NCBI GenBank assembly: GCA_034667545.1
Contig: JAXDJR010000119.1
Coordinates: forward strand, 1-15,335
Direction: 5' to 3'
Length of the DNA: 15,335 nucleotides
Source of the DNA: DATAPE01 sp034667545
Lineage (GTDB): Bacteria > Actinomycetota > CADDZG01 > WHSQ01
This document shows, piece by piece, positions 6,706 through 15,335 of this stretch. The notes beneath the pieces were generated by a model, which was not told where the DNA came from, did no database searches, and saw only the letters and a list, made by a program, of their open reading frames with translations. Position 1 is the stretch's first letter, and every line of letters begins with the position of its first letter. The position numbers and the translations under genes are program-made.

Positions 6706-7355
6706 CAGCTTCCTTCCTTCGGCGTCGTTTTCTTTGCAGTCGTCTTCTTGGCTGTCGTTTTCTTCGTGGTGGTCTTCTTGGCCGTCGTTTTCTTGGCAGT
6801 CGTTTTCTTCGCGGTGGACTTCTTAGCCGTGGACTTGCGGGGACTGGTCTCCGAAGTGGTCTCCGGGCCAGCCTGGGTAGCTTCGCTGGCGGCGCTGGCG
6901 GATGATTTGCGGGGAGGCTTTCCCACGGTGGTCTTGCGAACCCGCCGAGCCGTTTGCTTCCTTGCAGGACGCTCGGGAAGTGCGACGTCGGCTTCAGGCG
7001 CCCTGCCGACCACCACCGAGATGTGACAGGTGCGCTTGCGCACCCTGGTGGCACGGCCCATGGCCCGCGGGCGGAATCGCTTGAGCGTCGGGCCTTCGTC
7101 GACCCATGCACGCGCCACCACTAGCTCGTCACCGGGAAGCCCGCGATTGTGCTCGGCATTAGCCACGGCCGACTCGAGCACCTTTCCAACAGTCGTCGAC
7201 GGTCCGCGCGGCGTGAACCGCAGGACGCGACGAGCATCTTCGACGTGACGGCCCCGGATCATGTCGACCATCTGGCGCGCCTTGGTGGGGGAGATACGGA
7301 TGAAACGCGCAGTGGCAATGGCCTCTTGAGCCTCCGGTGCGATTCGTCTGGCCAT
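6705..7355 (-). CDS. rplV: 50S ribosomal protein uL22 with lysine-rich repeat tail
   Basis: Protein whose beta-hairpin lines the nascent-peptide tunnel and whose globular part sits by the exit. It has 216 residues against about 110 for a minimal uL22. The core is residues 1 to about 119: RFIRISPTKARQMVDMIRGR, AEHNRGLPGDELVVARAWVD, then the tunnel hairpin LKRFRPRAMGRATRVRKRTCHISVVV. Residues 120-216 are a basic, unstructured tail that ends in eight pentapeptides of the form [S/T]TAKK. Mycobacterial uL22 also carries a Lys/Ala/Pro tail, so a tail is normal for the phylum, though the Thr-rich repeat is distinctive. It is 9 bases after rpsS. Confidence 0.97.
   Translation of the reverse strand: MARRIAPEAQEAIATARFIRISPTKARQMVDMIRGRHVEDARRVLRFTPRGPSTTVGKVLESAVANAEHNRGLPGDELVVARAWVDEGPTLKRFRPRAMGRATRVRKRTCHISVVVGRAPEADVALPERPARKQTARRVRKTTVGKPPRKSSASAASEATQAGPETTSETSPRKSTAKKSTAKKTTAKKTTAKKTTTKKTTAKKTTAKKTTPKEGS
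6714..6833 (-). repeat. In-gene 15-base tandem repeat, eight units, at the 3' end of rplV
   Basis: Eight consecutive in-frame 15-base units encode uL22 residues 175-214: STAKK twice, TTAKK twice, TTTKK, TTAKK twice, and a degenerate last unit TTPKE. Synonymous codons vary between units, so the repeat is older than a recent slippage event, but the unit length (a multiple of 3) would let copy number change without a frameshift. On the plus strand the same DNA is T-rich and gives a false run of hydrophobic codons. Confidence 0.93.
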
Positions 7356-7364
7356 GGTTCTGCC

Positions 7365-7649
7365 CTACCTCACTTTCGCGGCGCGGTCGGCGGCACCGGC
7401 ATGGGTGCGGAAAGCACGCGTAGGCGCAAACTCGCCCAGCTTGTGACCGACCATCGATTCCGAGATGTACACGGGGACGTGCTTGCGGCCGTCGTGCACC
7501 GCAATTGTGTGGCCGACCATCTCTGGGATAACGGTCGAACGCCTGGACCAGGTCCTGATGACGCGCTTTTCGTTCTTCTTGTTCATCGCGATGACCTTGA
7601 CCAGCAAGTGGTCATCGACGAACGGGCCTTTCTTCAGACTTCGCGGCAT
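7365..7649 (-). CDS. rpsS: 30S ribosomal protein uS19
   Basis: Head protein that pairs with uS13 and reaches toward the A-site tRNA. It has 94 residues, the normal length. MPRSLKKGPFVDDHLLVKV opens it, with TWSRRSTVIPEMVGHTIAVH and the signature region GHKLGEFAPTRAFRTHAG near the end. It begins directly after the rplB stop (no gap), so rplB, rpsS and rplV are probably coupled. Confidence 0.97.
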   Translation of the reverse strand: MPRSLKKGPFVDDHLLVKVIAMNKKNEKRVIRTWSRRSTVIPEMVGHTIAVHDGRKHVPVYISESMVGHKLGEFAPTRAFRTHAGAADRAAKVR

Positions 7650-8483
7650 CTATCGAGACTTCCTCTTCGCTCCGCGCCGGCGAACTATCAACGCATCCGA
7701 CGACTTCTTCTTTCGGGTCCTGCCCTCTTTCTTTCCCCATGGGCTCACGGGATGGCGACCTCCCGAGGACTTGCCCTCGCCACCGCCCAAGGGGTGATCG
7801 ATGGGGTTCATCGCTACGCCGCGCACCGAGGGTCTCTTGTTCTTCCAGCGGGCACGGCCGGCCTTGCCGACAGAGATGAGCTCCGCCTCGGCATTTCCCA
7901 CCTCGCCGACGGTTGCCCTGCAGTCGAGACCGATCATGCGCATCTCGCCCGAGGGGAGCCGCAGCGTAGCGCGGCTGCCCTCCTTGGCGATCAGCTGTAC
8001 CGACGAGCCTGCCGAACGAGCCAGTTTTCCGCCGGCGCCGGGACGCAGCTCGACATTGTGGACGACCGTGCCTACAGGGATGTTGCGGACCGGAAGCGCG
8101 TTACCCGGGCGGATCTCGGCGCCGGAACCAGATTCGATCACATCGCCGACCTTCACCCGGTTGGGCATCAGGATGTAGCGCTTCTCGCCGTCGGCGTAAT
8201 GCAGTAGCGCGATGCGGGCATTGCGGTTGGGGTCGTATTCGATGTGGGCAACCTTCGCCGGGACGCCATCTTTGTTGCGCCGGAAGTCCACGACCCTGTA
8301 GCGCGTCTTATTGCCACCGCCCTGATGGCGCGTGGTGATGCGGCCATGAGCGTTGCGACCTGCCTTCTTGGGCTTCGGCTCGACGAGCGTCTTCTCAGGC
8401 TCAGAACGGGTGATATCCGAGAAGGTGGAGAAGGTTTGGAACCTTCGGCCCGCCGATGTCGGCTTCGACTTACGGATCGGCAT
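7650..8483 (-). CDS. rplB: 50S ribosomal protein uL2
   Basis: One of the most conserved large-subunit proteins, needed for subunit joining and close to the peptidyl-transferase centre. It has 277 residues, the usual length. The SH3-like and OB-like parts are intact (GRITTRHQGGGNKTRYR at 47-63; GKLARSAGSSVQLIAKEGSR). The conserved loop reads MNPIDHPLGGGEGKSSGGRH (225-244): the first His (230, E. coli His229) is kept, while the second, usually His, is Leu232. The basic C-terminus ends RRRGAKRKSR. The ATG at 8483 is adjacent to the rplW stop, with AGGGAGG 4 bases upstream. Confidence 0.97.
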   Translation of the reverse strand: MPIRKSKPTSAGRRFQTFSTFSDITRSEPEKTLVEPKPKKAGRNAHGRITTRHQGGGNKTRYRVVDFRRNKDGVPAKVAHIEYDPNRNARIALLHYADGEKRYILMPNRVKVGDVIESGSGAEIRPGNALPVRNIPVGTVVHNVELRPGAGGKLARSAGSSVQLIAKEGSRATLRLPSGEMRMIGLDCRATVGEVGNAEAELISVGKAGRARWKNKRPSVRGVAMNPIDHPLGGGEGKSSGGRHPVSPWGKKEGRTRKKKSSDALIVRRRGAKRKSR

Positions 8484-8789
8484 CTATCCTCCCTGACTTC
8501 CGAAGATCTCGATCTTGTCGTCCGGAGCGAGCTTGACGATCGCTCGCTTGGTGTCCTGACGCTTTCCCACCGTGTAGCGGAAGCGCTTGGACTTTCCCTT
8601 GCGGTTGACGGTGTTCACCGAGACGACCTTGACGCCCCAGATCTGTTCGACGGCTTGGCGGATCTCGGTCTTGTTCGCGTCCGGGTGCACGAGGAAGGTG
8701 TAGGCATTCTGGTCGATGAGCGAATAGGACTTCTCGCTCACGACCGGCGCCAGGATGACATCGCGGAAATCGCTCTTGGTGGATCCCAT
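8484..8789 (-). CDS. rplW: 50S ribosomal protein uL23
   Basis: Exit-tunnel protein that docks trigger factor and SRP. It has 101 residues from the ATG at 8789 (MGSTKSDFRDVILAPVVSEK). A GTG one codon upstream (8792) is also in frame; AGGTG lies 5 bases before the ATG but almost touches the GTG, so I prefer the ATG. Family features are PVVSEKSYSLIDQNAYTFLV and the extended loop GVKVVSVNTVNRKGKSKRFR. The rplD stop overlaps the start (TGATG from the ATG, GTGA from the GTG). Confidence 0.95.
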   Translation of the reverse strand: MGSTKSDFRDVILAPVVSEKSYSLIDQNAYTFLVHPDANKTEIRQAVEQIWGVKVVSVNTVNRKGKSKRFRYTVGKRQDTKRAIVKLAPDDKIEIFGSQGG

Positions 8790-9436
8790 CACTCCACCTC
8801 TTGTTGCTTGTTCGAGGTGAACGTCTCGAAAGCAGACTTGGTGAAGACGATGGCATCAGCCACCAGGACGTCGTAGGTCGACAGCGAACCGACGAGAGTG
8901 AATGCCGCATCGCGCAGGTTGCGGAACGCCCGGTCGACCGCCGCCGACTCTTCGTCAGCCGGGTCGAGAACCAACAACGTCCGGCCCTCGATACCTTCTT
9001 GCTGCAGTACCGACGCGGCGGGCCGGGTCTTGGTTTCGGACCAGTCGTACAGCACCCAGATGCAGCCGTCCTGAGCCTTGGTCGCAAGCGCCGACCGCAG
9101 TGCAGCTTTGCGCATCTTCTTGGGCACCTTGACCGAGTGATCCCTCGGTTTGGGACCGAAGACCGTACCGCCGCCAACCCAGATGGGGCTGCGGCTGGAT
9201 CCGTGACGCGCCCGTCCTGTACCTTTCTGGCGCCAGGGCTTCTTTCCACCGCCTCTGACCTCAGCCCGCGTCTTGGTAGATGCAGTACCCGAGCGCGCGG
9301 CAGCTAGCTGCGCGGTGACTACTTGGTGCATCAGCGGGATGTTGATCTCGCCCCCGAATTGCTCTTCGGGGAGCACGCGCTCACGGGTGGATCCCCCGCC
9401 GGCATTTATCACCTTTGCCTTCAACGACTCCGCCAT
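8789..9436 (-). CDS. rplD: 50S ribosomal protein uL4
   Basis: Protein whose extended loop reaches into the exit tunnel opposite uL22. In E. coli uL4 also represses the S10 operon through its leader RNA. It has 215 residues from the ATG at 9436 (MAESLKAKVINAGGG); the frame stays open for 72 more codons upstream inside rplC and those are not uL4. The tunnel loop is KKPWRQKGTGRARHGSSRSP (65-84), with no obvious macrolide-resistance change. The C-terminal globular part ends YDVLVADAIVFTKSAFETF. The start overlaps the rplC stop by one base. Confidence 0.96.
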   Translation of the reverse strand: MAESLKAKVINAGGGSTRERVLPEEQFGGEINIPLMHQVVTAQLAAARSGTASTKTRAEVRGGGKKPWRQKGTGRARHGSSRSPIWVGGGTVFGPKPRDHSVKVPKKMRKAALRSALATKAQDGCIWVLYDWSETKTRPAASVLQQEGIEGRTLLVLDPADEESAAVDRAFRNLRDAAFTLVGSLSTYDVLVADAIVFTKSAFETFTSNKQQEVE

Positions 9437-10098
9437 CAGCTCGTCCTCCCATTGGCGCCGCGGCGGCGCACCCGTATGGCAGAACGCACCATCACGAGGC
9501 CTCCGCGGGGGCCGGGAACGGCTCCCCGGATGAGCAGCAGGTTCCGCTCGGCGTCGGCCTTGATGATCCGCAGATTCAGTGTGGTTACGCGGCGGTGGCC
9601 CATATGACCGGCCATGCGCGTGCCCTTGAACACCCGAGCGGGCGTCGCACATGCCCCGATCGATCCCGGTGAGCGGTGCTTCCGCTGGGTGCCATGGGTT
9701 GCAGACAGCCCTTTGAAGTTGTGTCGCTTCATCGGGCCGGCGAATCCCTTGCCTTTCGTGACGCCGACTACGTCGACAGTCTCGCCGGGTTCGAATACAT
9801 CGGCCTTGATCTCAGTTCCCAGCGAGTACTCGCCGGTGCCGTCGAGCCGAAGCTCGACGAGGTGCCGGGCGGGATCGACATGGGCCTTGGCGTAGTGGCC
9901 TGCCAGCGGCTTGTTCGTACGCTTGGGTTCCCCGAAGCTGAGCTGGATAGCGCTGTATCCATCGGACTCTTGCGTCTTGACCTGGGCAACGCGGCAGGGA
10001 CCGGCCTCGACCAAAGTCACCGGCACGGCGTGGCCATCCTCATCGAACACTTGGGTCATCCCGATCTTCCGACCGATGATGCCTTTGACATCTGCCAT
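9436..10098 (-). CDS. rplC: 50S ribosomal protein uL3
   Basis: Assembly-initiating protein whose long loop approaches the peptidyl-transferase centre. It has 220 residues. The N-terminus GIIGRKIGMTQVFDEDGHAV and the loop KGKGFAGPMKRHNFKGLSAT are diagnostic. In E. coli Gln150 is methylated in GSIGQNQTPG; here the same place reads GSIGACATPA, as in mycobacteria, so no PrmB-type target exists. The ATG at 10098 has AGGAG 13 bases upstream, at the rpsJ stop codon, a rather long spacing. Confidence 0.96.
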   Translation of the reverse strand: MADVKGIIGRKIGMTQVFDEDGHAVPVTLVEAGPCRVAQVKTQESDGYSAIQLSFGEPKRTNKPLAGHYAKAHVDPARHLVELRLDGTGEYSLGTEIKADVFEPGETVDVVGVTKGKGFAGPMKRHNFKGLSATHGTQRKHRSPGSIGACATPARVFKGTRMAGHMGHRRVTTLNLRIIKADAERNLLLIRGAVPGPRGGLVMVRSAIRVRRRGANGRTS

Positions 10099-10114
10099 CG
10101 TTGTCGTCCGTCTC

Positions 10115-10426
10115 CTAGAGCTTCAGCTCGATGTCGACGCCTGCAGGGAGATCGAGACGCTGCAGTGAATCCACAGTCTTCGCCGTCGGGTTCACGATGT
10201 CCAAGAGTCTCTTGTGGGTGCGCATCTCGAAGTGCTCCCTCGAATCTTTGTCTTTGTGCGGCGAGCGGATGATCGTGTAGATCGACCGCTCCGTCGGCAG
10301 CGGGATGGGGCCGTTGACGCTTGCGCCGGTGCGCGTCACCGTTTCCACGATCTTCTTCGCGGATTGGTCGATGACGTCGTGGTCGTACGCCTTCAGCCTG
10401 ATGCGGATCTTCATCCCGCTTGCCAA
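10115..10426 (-). CDS. rpsJ: 30S ribosomal protein uS10 (TTG start)
   Basis: Head protein of the 30S subunit; as NusE it also joins NusB in antitermination. It has 103 residues starting MASGMKIRIRLKAYDHDVID from TTG at 10426. GAGAGGT is 6 bases before the TTG, while the ATG four codons later (10414) has no ribosome site, and the longer form matches the family length of 101-103, so TTG is preferred. The signature region is SVNGPIPLPTERSIYTIIRS. The gene opens the S10 block but follows tuf by only 46 bases. Confidence 0.95.
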   Translation of the reverse strand: MASGMKIRIRLKAYDHDVIDQSAKKIVETVTRTGASVNGPIPLPTERSIYTIIRSPHKDKDSREHFEMRTHKRLLDIVNPTAKTVDSLQRLDLPAGVDIELKL

Positions 10427-10430
10427 TCGC

Positions 10431-10438
10431 TTACCTCT
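10431..10438 (-). promoter_or_regulatory. rpsJ ribosome binding site deciding a TTG start
   Basis: On the minus strand the sequence AGAGAGGT ends 5-6 bases before a TTG codon that begins the family-length uS10. No comparable motif precedes the internal ATG four codons downstream. Confidence 0.7.
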
Positions 10439-10472
10439 CTATCTGATGAATGCGGCCGGACTCGTGTCGCTG

Positions 10473-11666
<1,194 letters not shown>

Positions 11667-11685
11667 TGTCTTCTCTCCCTTCGGG

Positions 11686-13857
<2,172 letters not shown>

Positions 13858-13860
13858 CGA

Positions 13861-14331
13861 TTACCACCTGTAATGGGCGAACGCTCTGTTCGCCTCAGCC
13901 ATCTTGTGCATGTCTTCGCGACGTTTCACTGCAGCGCCCGCGCCCCCCGAAGCGTCCAGCACCTCGCCGGCCAGACGGTCGGCCATGCTCTTTTCCCGCC
14001 GTCTGCGCGAGAAGGTCACGAGGTAACGGATCGCCAAGGTCGTGCCCCGGCGAGGAGTGACCTCGACGGGAACCTGGTAGGTGGCGCCGCCAACCCTGCG
14101 GGGGCGAACCTCGACCAGCGGTTTGATGTTGTCGATCGCCTTCTTCAGGATCGTGAGCGGTTCCTTACCCGTGCGCTCGCCCACCTTGAGCAGGGCGTCG
14201 TAGACGATGCCTTCGGCCAAGCTGCGCTTGCCCCGCATCAGGATCCGGTTCTGGATCTGGGTGACCAGCACCGAGTTGTAGATCGGGTCGGGTGGGATAT
14301 CGCGCCGTTGAGCAGGGCCTTTCCTGGGCAT
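13861..14331 (-). CDS. rpsG: 30S ribosomal protein uS7
   Basis: Nucleates assembly of the 30S head and contacts the E-site tRNA; in E. coli it represses the str operon. It has 156 residues, the standard length. The signature is at DPIYNSVLVTQIQNRILMRG (15-34), with VEVRPRRVGGATYQVPVEV in the middle and the ending MAEANRAFAHYRW. It lies 3 bases after rpsL and 3 before fusA, so the roughly 100-base S12-S7 spacer that carries the S7 operator in E. coli is not present. Confidence 0.97.
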   Translation of the reverse strand: MPRKGPAQRRDIPPDPIYNSVLVTQIQNRILMRGKRSLAEGIVYDALLKVGERTGKEPLTILKKAIDNIKPLVEVRPRRVGGATYQVPVEVTPRRGTTLAIRYLVTFSRRRREKSMADRLAGEVLDASGGAGAAVKRREDMHKMAEANRAFAHYRW

Positions 14332-14334
14332 CGG

Positions 14335-14709
14335 CTATGCCCCCGCCTTCTTGGCGCCGTACTTGCTGCGCGACTTAACCCGGTCGCGCACACCTGCGGT
14401 ATCCAGAGCAGCACGGATGACCTTGTATCGCACGCCAGGCAGATCCTTCACCCGGCCCCCGCGCACGAGGCCTATCGAGTGCTCCTGCAGGTTGTGTCCG
14501 ATCCCGGGGATATATGCGGTGATCTCTACTCCAGAGGTGAGGCGGACGCGGGCCACCTTGCGCAGCGCCGAGTTCGGTTTCTTGGGAGTCGTGGTGAACA
14601 CCCGGGTGCAGACGCCGCGCCGTTGCGGCGAGCCACCCAACGCAGGCGACTTCGACTTCTCTCTCTTCGATTCCCGACCCTGGCGAACCAGTTGCTGGAT
14701 CGTGGGCAA
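14335..14709 (-). CDS. rpsL: 30S ribosomal protein uS12 (TTG start)
   Basis: Decoding-centre protein that controls accuracy. It has 124 residues from TTG at 14709 (MPTIQQLVRQGRESKREKSK). AAAGGAG lies 5 bases before the TTG, and the length equals the family norm, so the start is firm; the open frame runs on to 14967 but those codons show no S12 similarity. The decoding loop is TTTPKKPNSALRKVARV, and Lys43 and Lys88 are both present, the streptomycin-sensitive state. Asp89, the residue methylthiolated in other bacteria, is present too (RGGRVKDLPGVRY). It is the first gene of the superoperon. Confidence 0.97.
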   Translation of the reverse strand: MPTIQQLVRQGRESKREKSKSPALGGSPQRRGVCTRVFTTTPKKPNSALRKVARVRLTSGVEITAYIPGIGHNLQEHSIGLVRGGRVKDLPGVRYKVIRAALDTAGVRDRVKSRSKYGAKKAGA

Positions 14710-14714
14710 TACGT

Positions 14715-14721
14715 CTCCTTT
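14715..14721 (-). promoter_or_regulatory. rpsL ribosome binding site
   Basis: AAAGGAG on the minus strand, 5 bases upstream of a TTG codon. It is one of the strongest sites in the window and is what makes TTG at 14709 the start of rpsL. Confidence 0.85.
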
Positions 14722-14732
14722 AGTCACGCCGG

Positions 14733-14746
14733 GCGGCGCGCGCCGC
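14733..14746 (-). other. GC-only palindrome 11 bases upstream of the rpsL ribosome site
   Basis: GCGGCGCGCGCCGC is a perfect 14-base palindrome. In RNA it could fold as a 5-base-pair stem with a GCGC loop or pair with the nearby CCGCGCGG. It could influence access to the ribosome site; no function can be shown from the sequence. Confidence 0.4.
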
Positions 14747-14781
14747 GCGGCTGATGCCTCACCTCTATGGGTCCTCACCCC

Positions 14782-14799
14782 GCCGGCCCGAGGGCCAGC
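14782..14799 (-). other. Leader hairpin with tetraloop
   Basis: On the minus strand GCTGGCC and GGCCGGC flank a CTCG tetraloop, giving a 7-base-pair stem with one G-U pair. There is no following T-run, so it is not a classical terminator. Confidence 0.45.
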
Positions 14800-14971
14800 G
14801 CGCCAGAAGACCTTTTCTAGCGTCTTGACGAGAGATAGGGGGCCGAAGCGCTGCTCCGGCGTTCCTCTCGACGACTCTGCGTCCGGCGATCGCCCCAACC
14901 TCGGTGGTTCCCGGGGCAACCGGGCCTTCCGAAGCTCACCGAACTCGGGGTAAATCCTGTCCCGCACATCG

Positions 14972-14988
14972 GCGCGCCCTTAGCGCGC
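14972..14988 (-). other. Leader hairpin GCGCGC-TAAGG-GCGCGC
   Basis: A 6-base-pair perfect stem with the loop TAAGG on the minus strand, about 30 bases into the predicted transcript. The loop together with the next G reads AAGGG, a weak ribosome-site match ahead of the ATG at 14969. Confidence 0.45.
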
Positions 14989-14991
14989 AGC

Positions 14992-15012
14992 ACGCCCCCT
15001 GTGGGGGGACGT
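14992..15012 (-). other. Hairpin at the predicted 5' end of the transcript
   Basis: ACG plus CCCCC pairs with GGGGG plus CGT on the minus strand, with one unpaired T and a short CACA-type loop. It would form at the extreme 5' end of the mRNA if transcription starts near 15014. Such a 5' stem can protect an mRNA from decay in other bacteria; here that is inference. Confidence 0.4.
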
Positions 15013-15088
15013 GACCAGCAAGGATAGGGCCTCGTCCCTAGGCGGTCAAACCGACGTCGACCAACCCAAGCAAGCAAACCACGTCCCC
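15005..15088. repeat. 9-base inverted repeat flanking the rpsL promoter
   Basis: GGGGACGTG at 15005-15013 and its exact reverse complement CACGTCCCC at 15080-15088 lie on either side of the -10 and -35 boxes, centres 75 bases apart. In a GC-rich stretch of this size one such pair could arise by chance, so the call rests only on the position. Confidence 0.35.
15021..15049 (-). promoter_or_regulatory. Sigma-70/SigA-type promoter for the rpsL superoperon
   Basis: On the minus strand a -35 box TTGACC (15044-15049) and a -10 box TATCCT (15021-15026) are separated by exactly 17 bases. Both match the housekeeping consensus in 4-5 of 6 positions. The start of transcription would be about 15012-15016, giving a leader of some 305 bases. 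This is the only good promoter I see for the 26 genes in the window. Confidence 0.72.
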
Positions 15089-15095
15089 TACTTGG

Positions 15096-15236
15096 TAGGC
15101 GGAGCCGAAGGGGCGGACCGATGCGGAGGAAGCCTCTGCAGCAGCCGTCTCCGCCGCAGGTCACAGATCCATAGGCGGAGCCGAAGGGGCGGACCGATGC
15201 GGAGGAAGCCTCTGCAGCAAGCGTCTCCGCCGCAGG
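15096..15236. repeat. Two copies of a 65-base direct repeat, 76-base period
   Basis: Copy 1 at 15096-15160 and copy 2 at 15172-15236 differ at only 2 of 65 positions and are separated by 11 bases. Each copy carries short inverted repeats: GGCGGAG near its left end and CTCCGCC near its right end, and inside them GCGGAGG/CCTCTGC around AAG. The period is not a multiple of three and both strands read poorly as protein, so it looks non-coding. A third partial unit start (AGGCGGAGCCG) follows at 15235-15245. It could be a REP-like interspersed element or a local duplication upstream of the promoter. Confidence 0.85.
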
Positions 15237-15241
15237 CGGAG
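15225..15241. other. Perfect hairpin at the end of repeat copy 2
   Basis: CTCCGCC, GCA, GGCGGAG form a 7-base-pair stem with a 3-base loop. It arises where the right end of copy 2 meets the start of the truncated third unit. No T-run follows on either strand. Confidence 0.5.
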
Positions 15242-15335
15242 CCGCTTGTGAAGCCCGCGACGGAGCATCGAGTCCGCCCCACAGGCGCAGCCGATACCCC
15301 CAAGTTGAGCCCCGGAGGGCTAAGGAGAATGGGGG
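15237..15335. other. Remaining upstream sequence without a recognisable gene
   Basis: I see no supported gene between the repeats and the right edge. AGCCC, CGGA, GGGCT (15308-15321) could fold as a 5-base-pair stem with a tetraloop, but without a T-run it is not a convincing terminator. The segment AGGCGCAGCCGA (15283-15294) weakly echoes the start of the repeat unit. The neighbouring upstream gene lies outside the window. Confidence 0.4.

Larger units (their letters stand above)
14710..15014 (-). promoter_or_regulatory. Predicted 5' leader of the rpsL superoperon, about 305 bases
   Basis: The stretch between the predicted transcription start (about 15012-15016) and the rpsL TTG has no convincing gene. 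On the minus strand it contains several GC-rich self-complementary segments, listed separately, and a strong ribosome site. I recognise no known riboswitch or ribosomal-protein leader family. A 50-codon frame starts at ATG 14969 but lacks family similarity. The boundaries depend on the promoter call. Confidence 0.55.

Noticed and set aside
6163..7026. Plus-strand open frame of 287 codons with an apparent hydrophobic repeat (FFAVVFLAVVF)
   Set aside because: The hydrophobic run is the complement of the Lys/Thr/Ala repeat of the rplV tail. It is a shadow, not a membrane protein.
10427..10472. Internal promoter between tuf and rpsJ, the largest gap in the cluster
   Set aside because: I could not find a -35/-10 pair with acceptable spacing in or just before the gap.
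14885..14894. Palindrome GGCGATCGCC in the rpsL leader
   Set aside because: Ten-base palindromes of this composition are common in GC-rich DNA, and nothing else marks this site.
14335..14967. Longer rpsL reading frame starting at GTG 14967 (210 codons)
   Set aside because: The upstream 86 codons show no S12 similarity, and a strong ribosome site stands directly before the TTG that gives the exact family length.
15088..15303. Minus-strand 71-codon frame rich in Arg, Cys and Gly over the repeats
   Set aside because: It lies on the 65-base repeats whose period is not a multiple of three, so the two copies are read in different frames; no coding pattern is conserved.
15308..15321. Hairpin near the right edge as a terminator of an upstream gene
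   Set aside because: The stem is only five base pairs and no T-run follows on either strand.

Overview
The window is one uninterrupted block of 26 translation and secretion genes, all on the minus strand. It is the bacterial ribosomal-protein superoperon in transcription order, right to left: rpsL, rpsG, fusA, tuf (str block); rpsJ, rplC, rplD, rplW, rplB, rpsS, rplV, rpsC, rplP, rpmC, rpsQ (S10 block); rplN, rplX, rplE, rpsZ, rpsH, rplF, rplR, rpsE, rpmD, rplO, secY (spc block). The last gene is cut by the left edge. The DNA is clearly GC-rich. The protein details point to Actinomycetota: uL3 reads GACATPARVFKGTRMAG where proteobacteria carry the methylated glutamine, uS14 is the zinc-type short form, uL22 has a Lys/Ala/Thr-rich tail like mycobacterial uL22, and EF-Tu and EF-G resemble actinobacterial sequences. 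I cannot name a genus. A less-studied actinobacterial class is an inference only.

Layout. 1-697: 5' part of secY. 694-4750: spc block. 4747-10426: S10 block. 10473-14709: str block. The genes are very tightly packed. Most neighbours overlap by 1-4 bases (TGATG, ATGA or GTGA) or are under 20 bases apart, and the largest internal gap is 46 bases between tuf and rpsJ. I see no internal promoter or terminator. 14710-15335 has no convincing gene. It holds a good sigma-70-type promoter (TTGACC, 17 bases, TATCCT, at 15021-15049, minus strand), a predicted leader of about 305 bases with several GC-rich hairpins, and upstream of the promoter a 65-base direct repeat present twice with a 76-base period.

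The genes together make 30S and 50S proteins, the two GTPases of elongation (EF-Tu delivers aminoacyl-tRNA, EF-G translocates) and the SecY channel that receives nascent membrane and secreted proteins. Because the str, S10 and spc blocks run together with tiny gaps, the spacers that carry the E. coli S7 and L4 autoregulatory sites are missing. Control may therefore sit in the long rpsL leader (inference).

This is mostly a conventional region and I did not find a new system. The points worth a second look are the long low-complexity tails on uL22 and uS3, the repeats and structured leader upstream of rpsL, TTG starts on rpsL and rpsJ, an incomplete zinc site in uL24, and a His-to-Leu change in the conserved uL2 loop.
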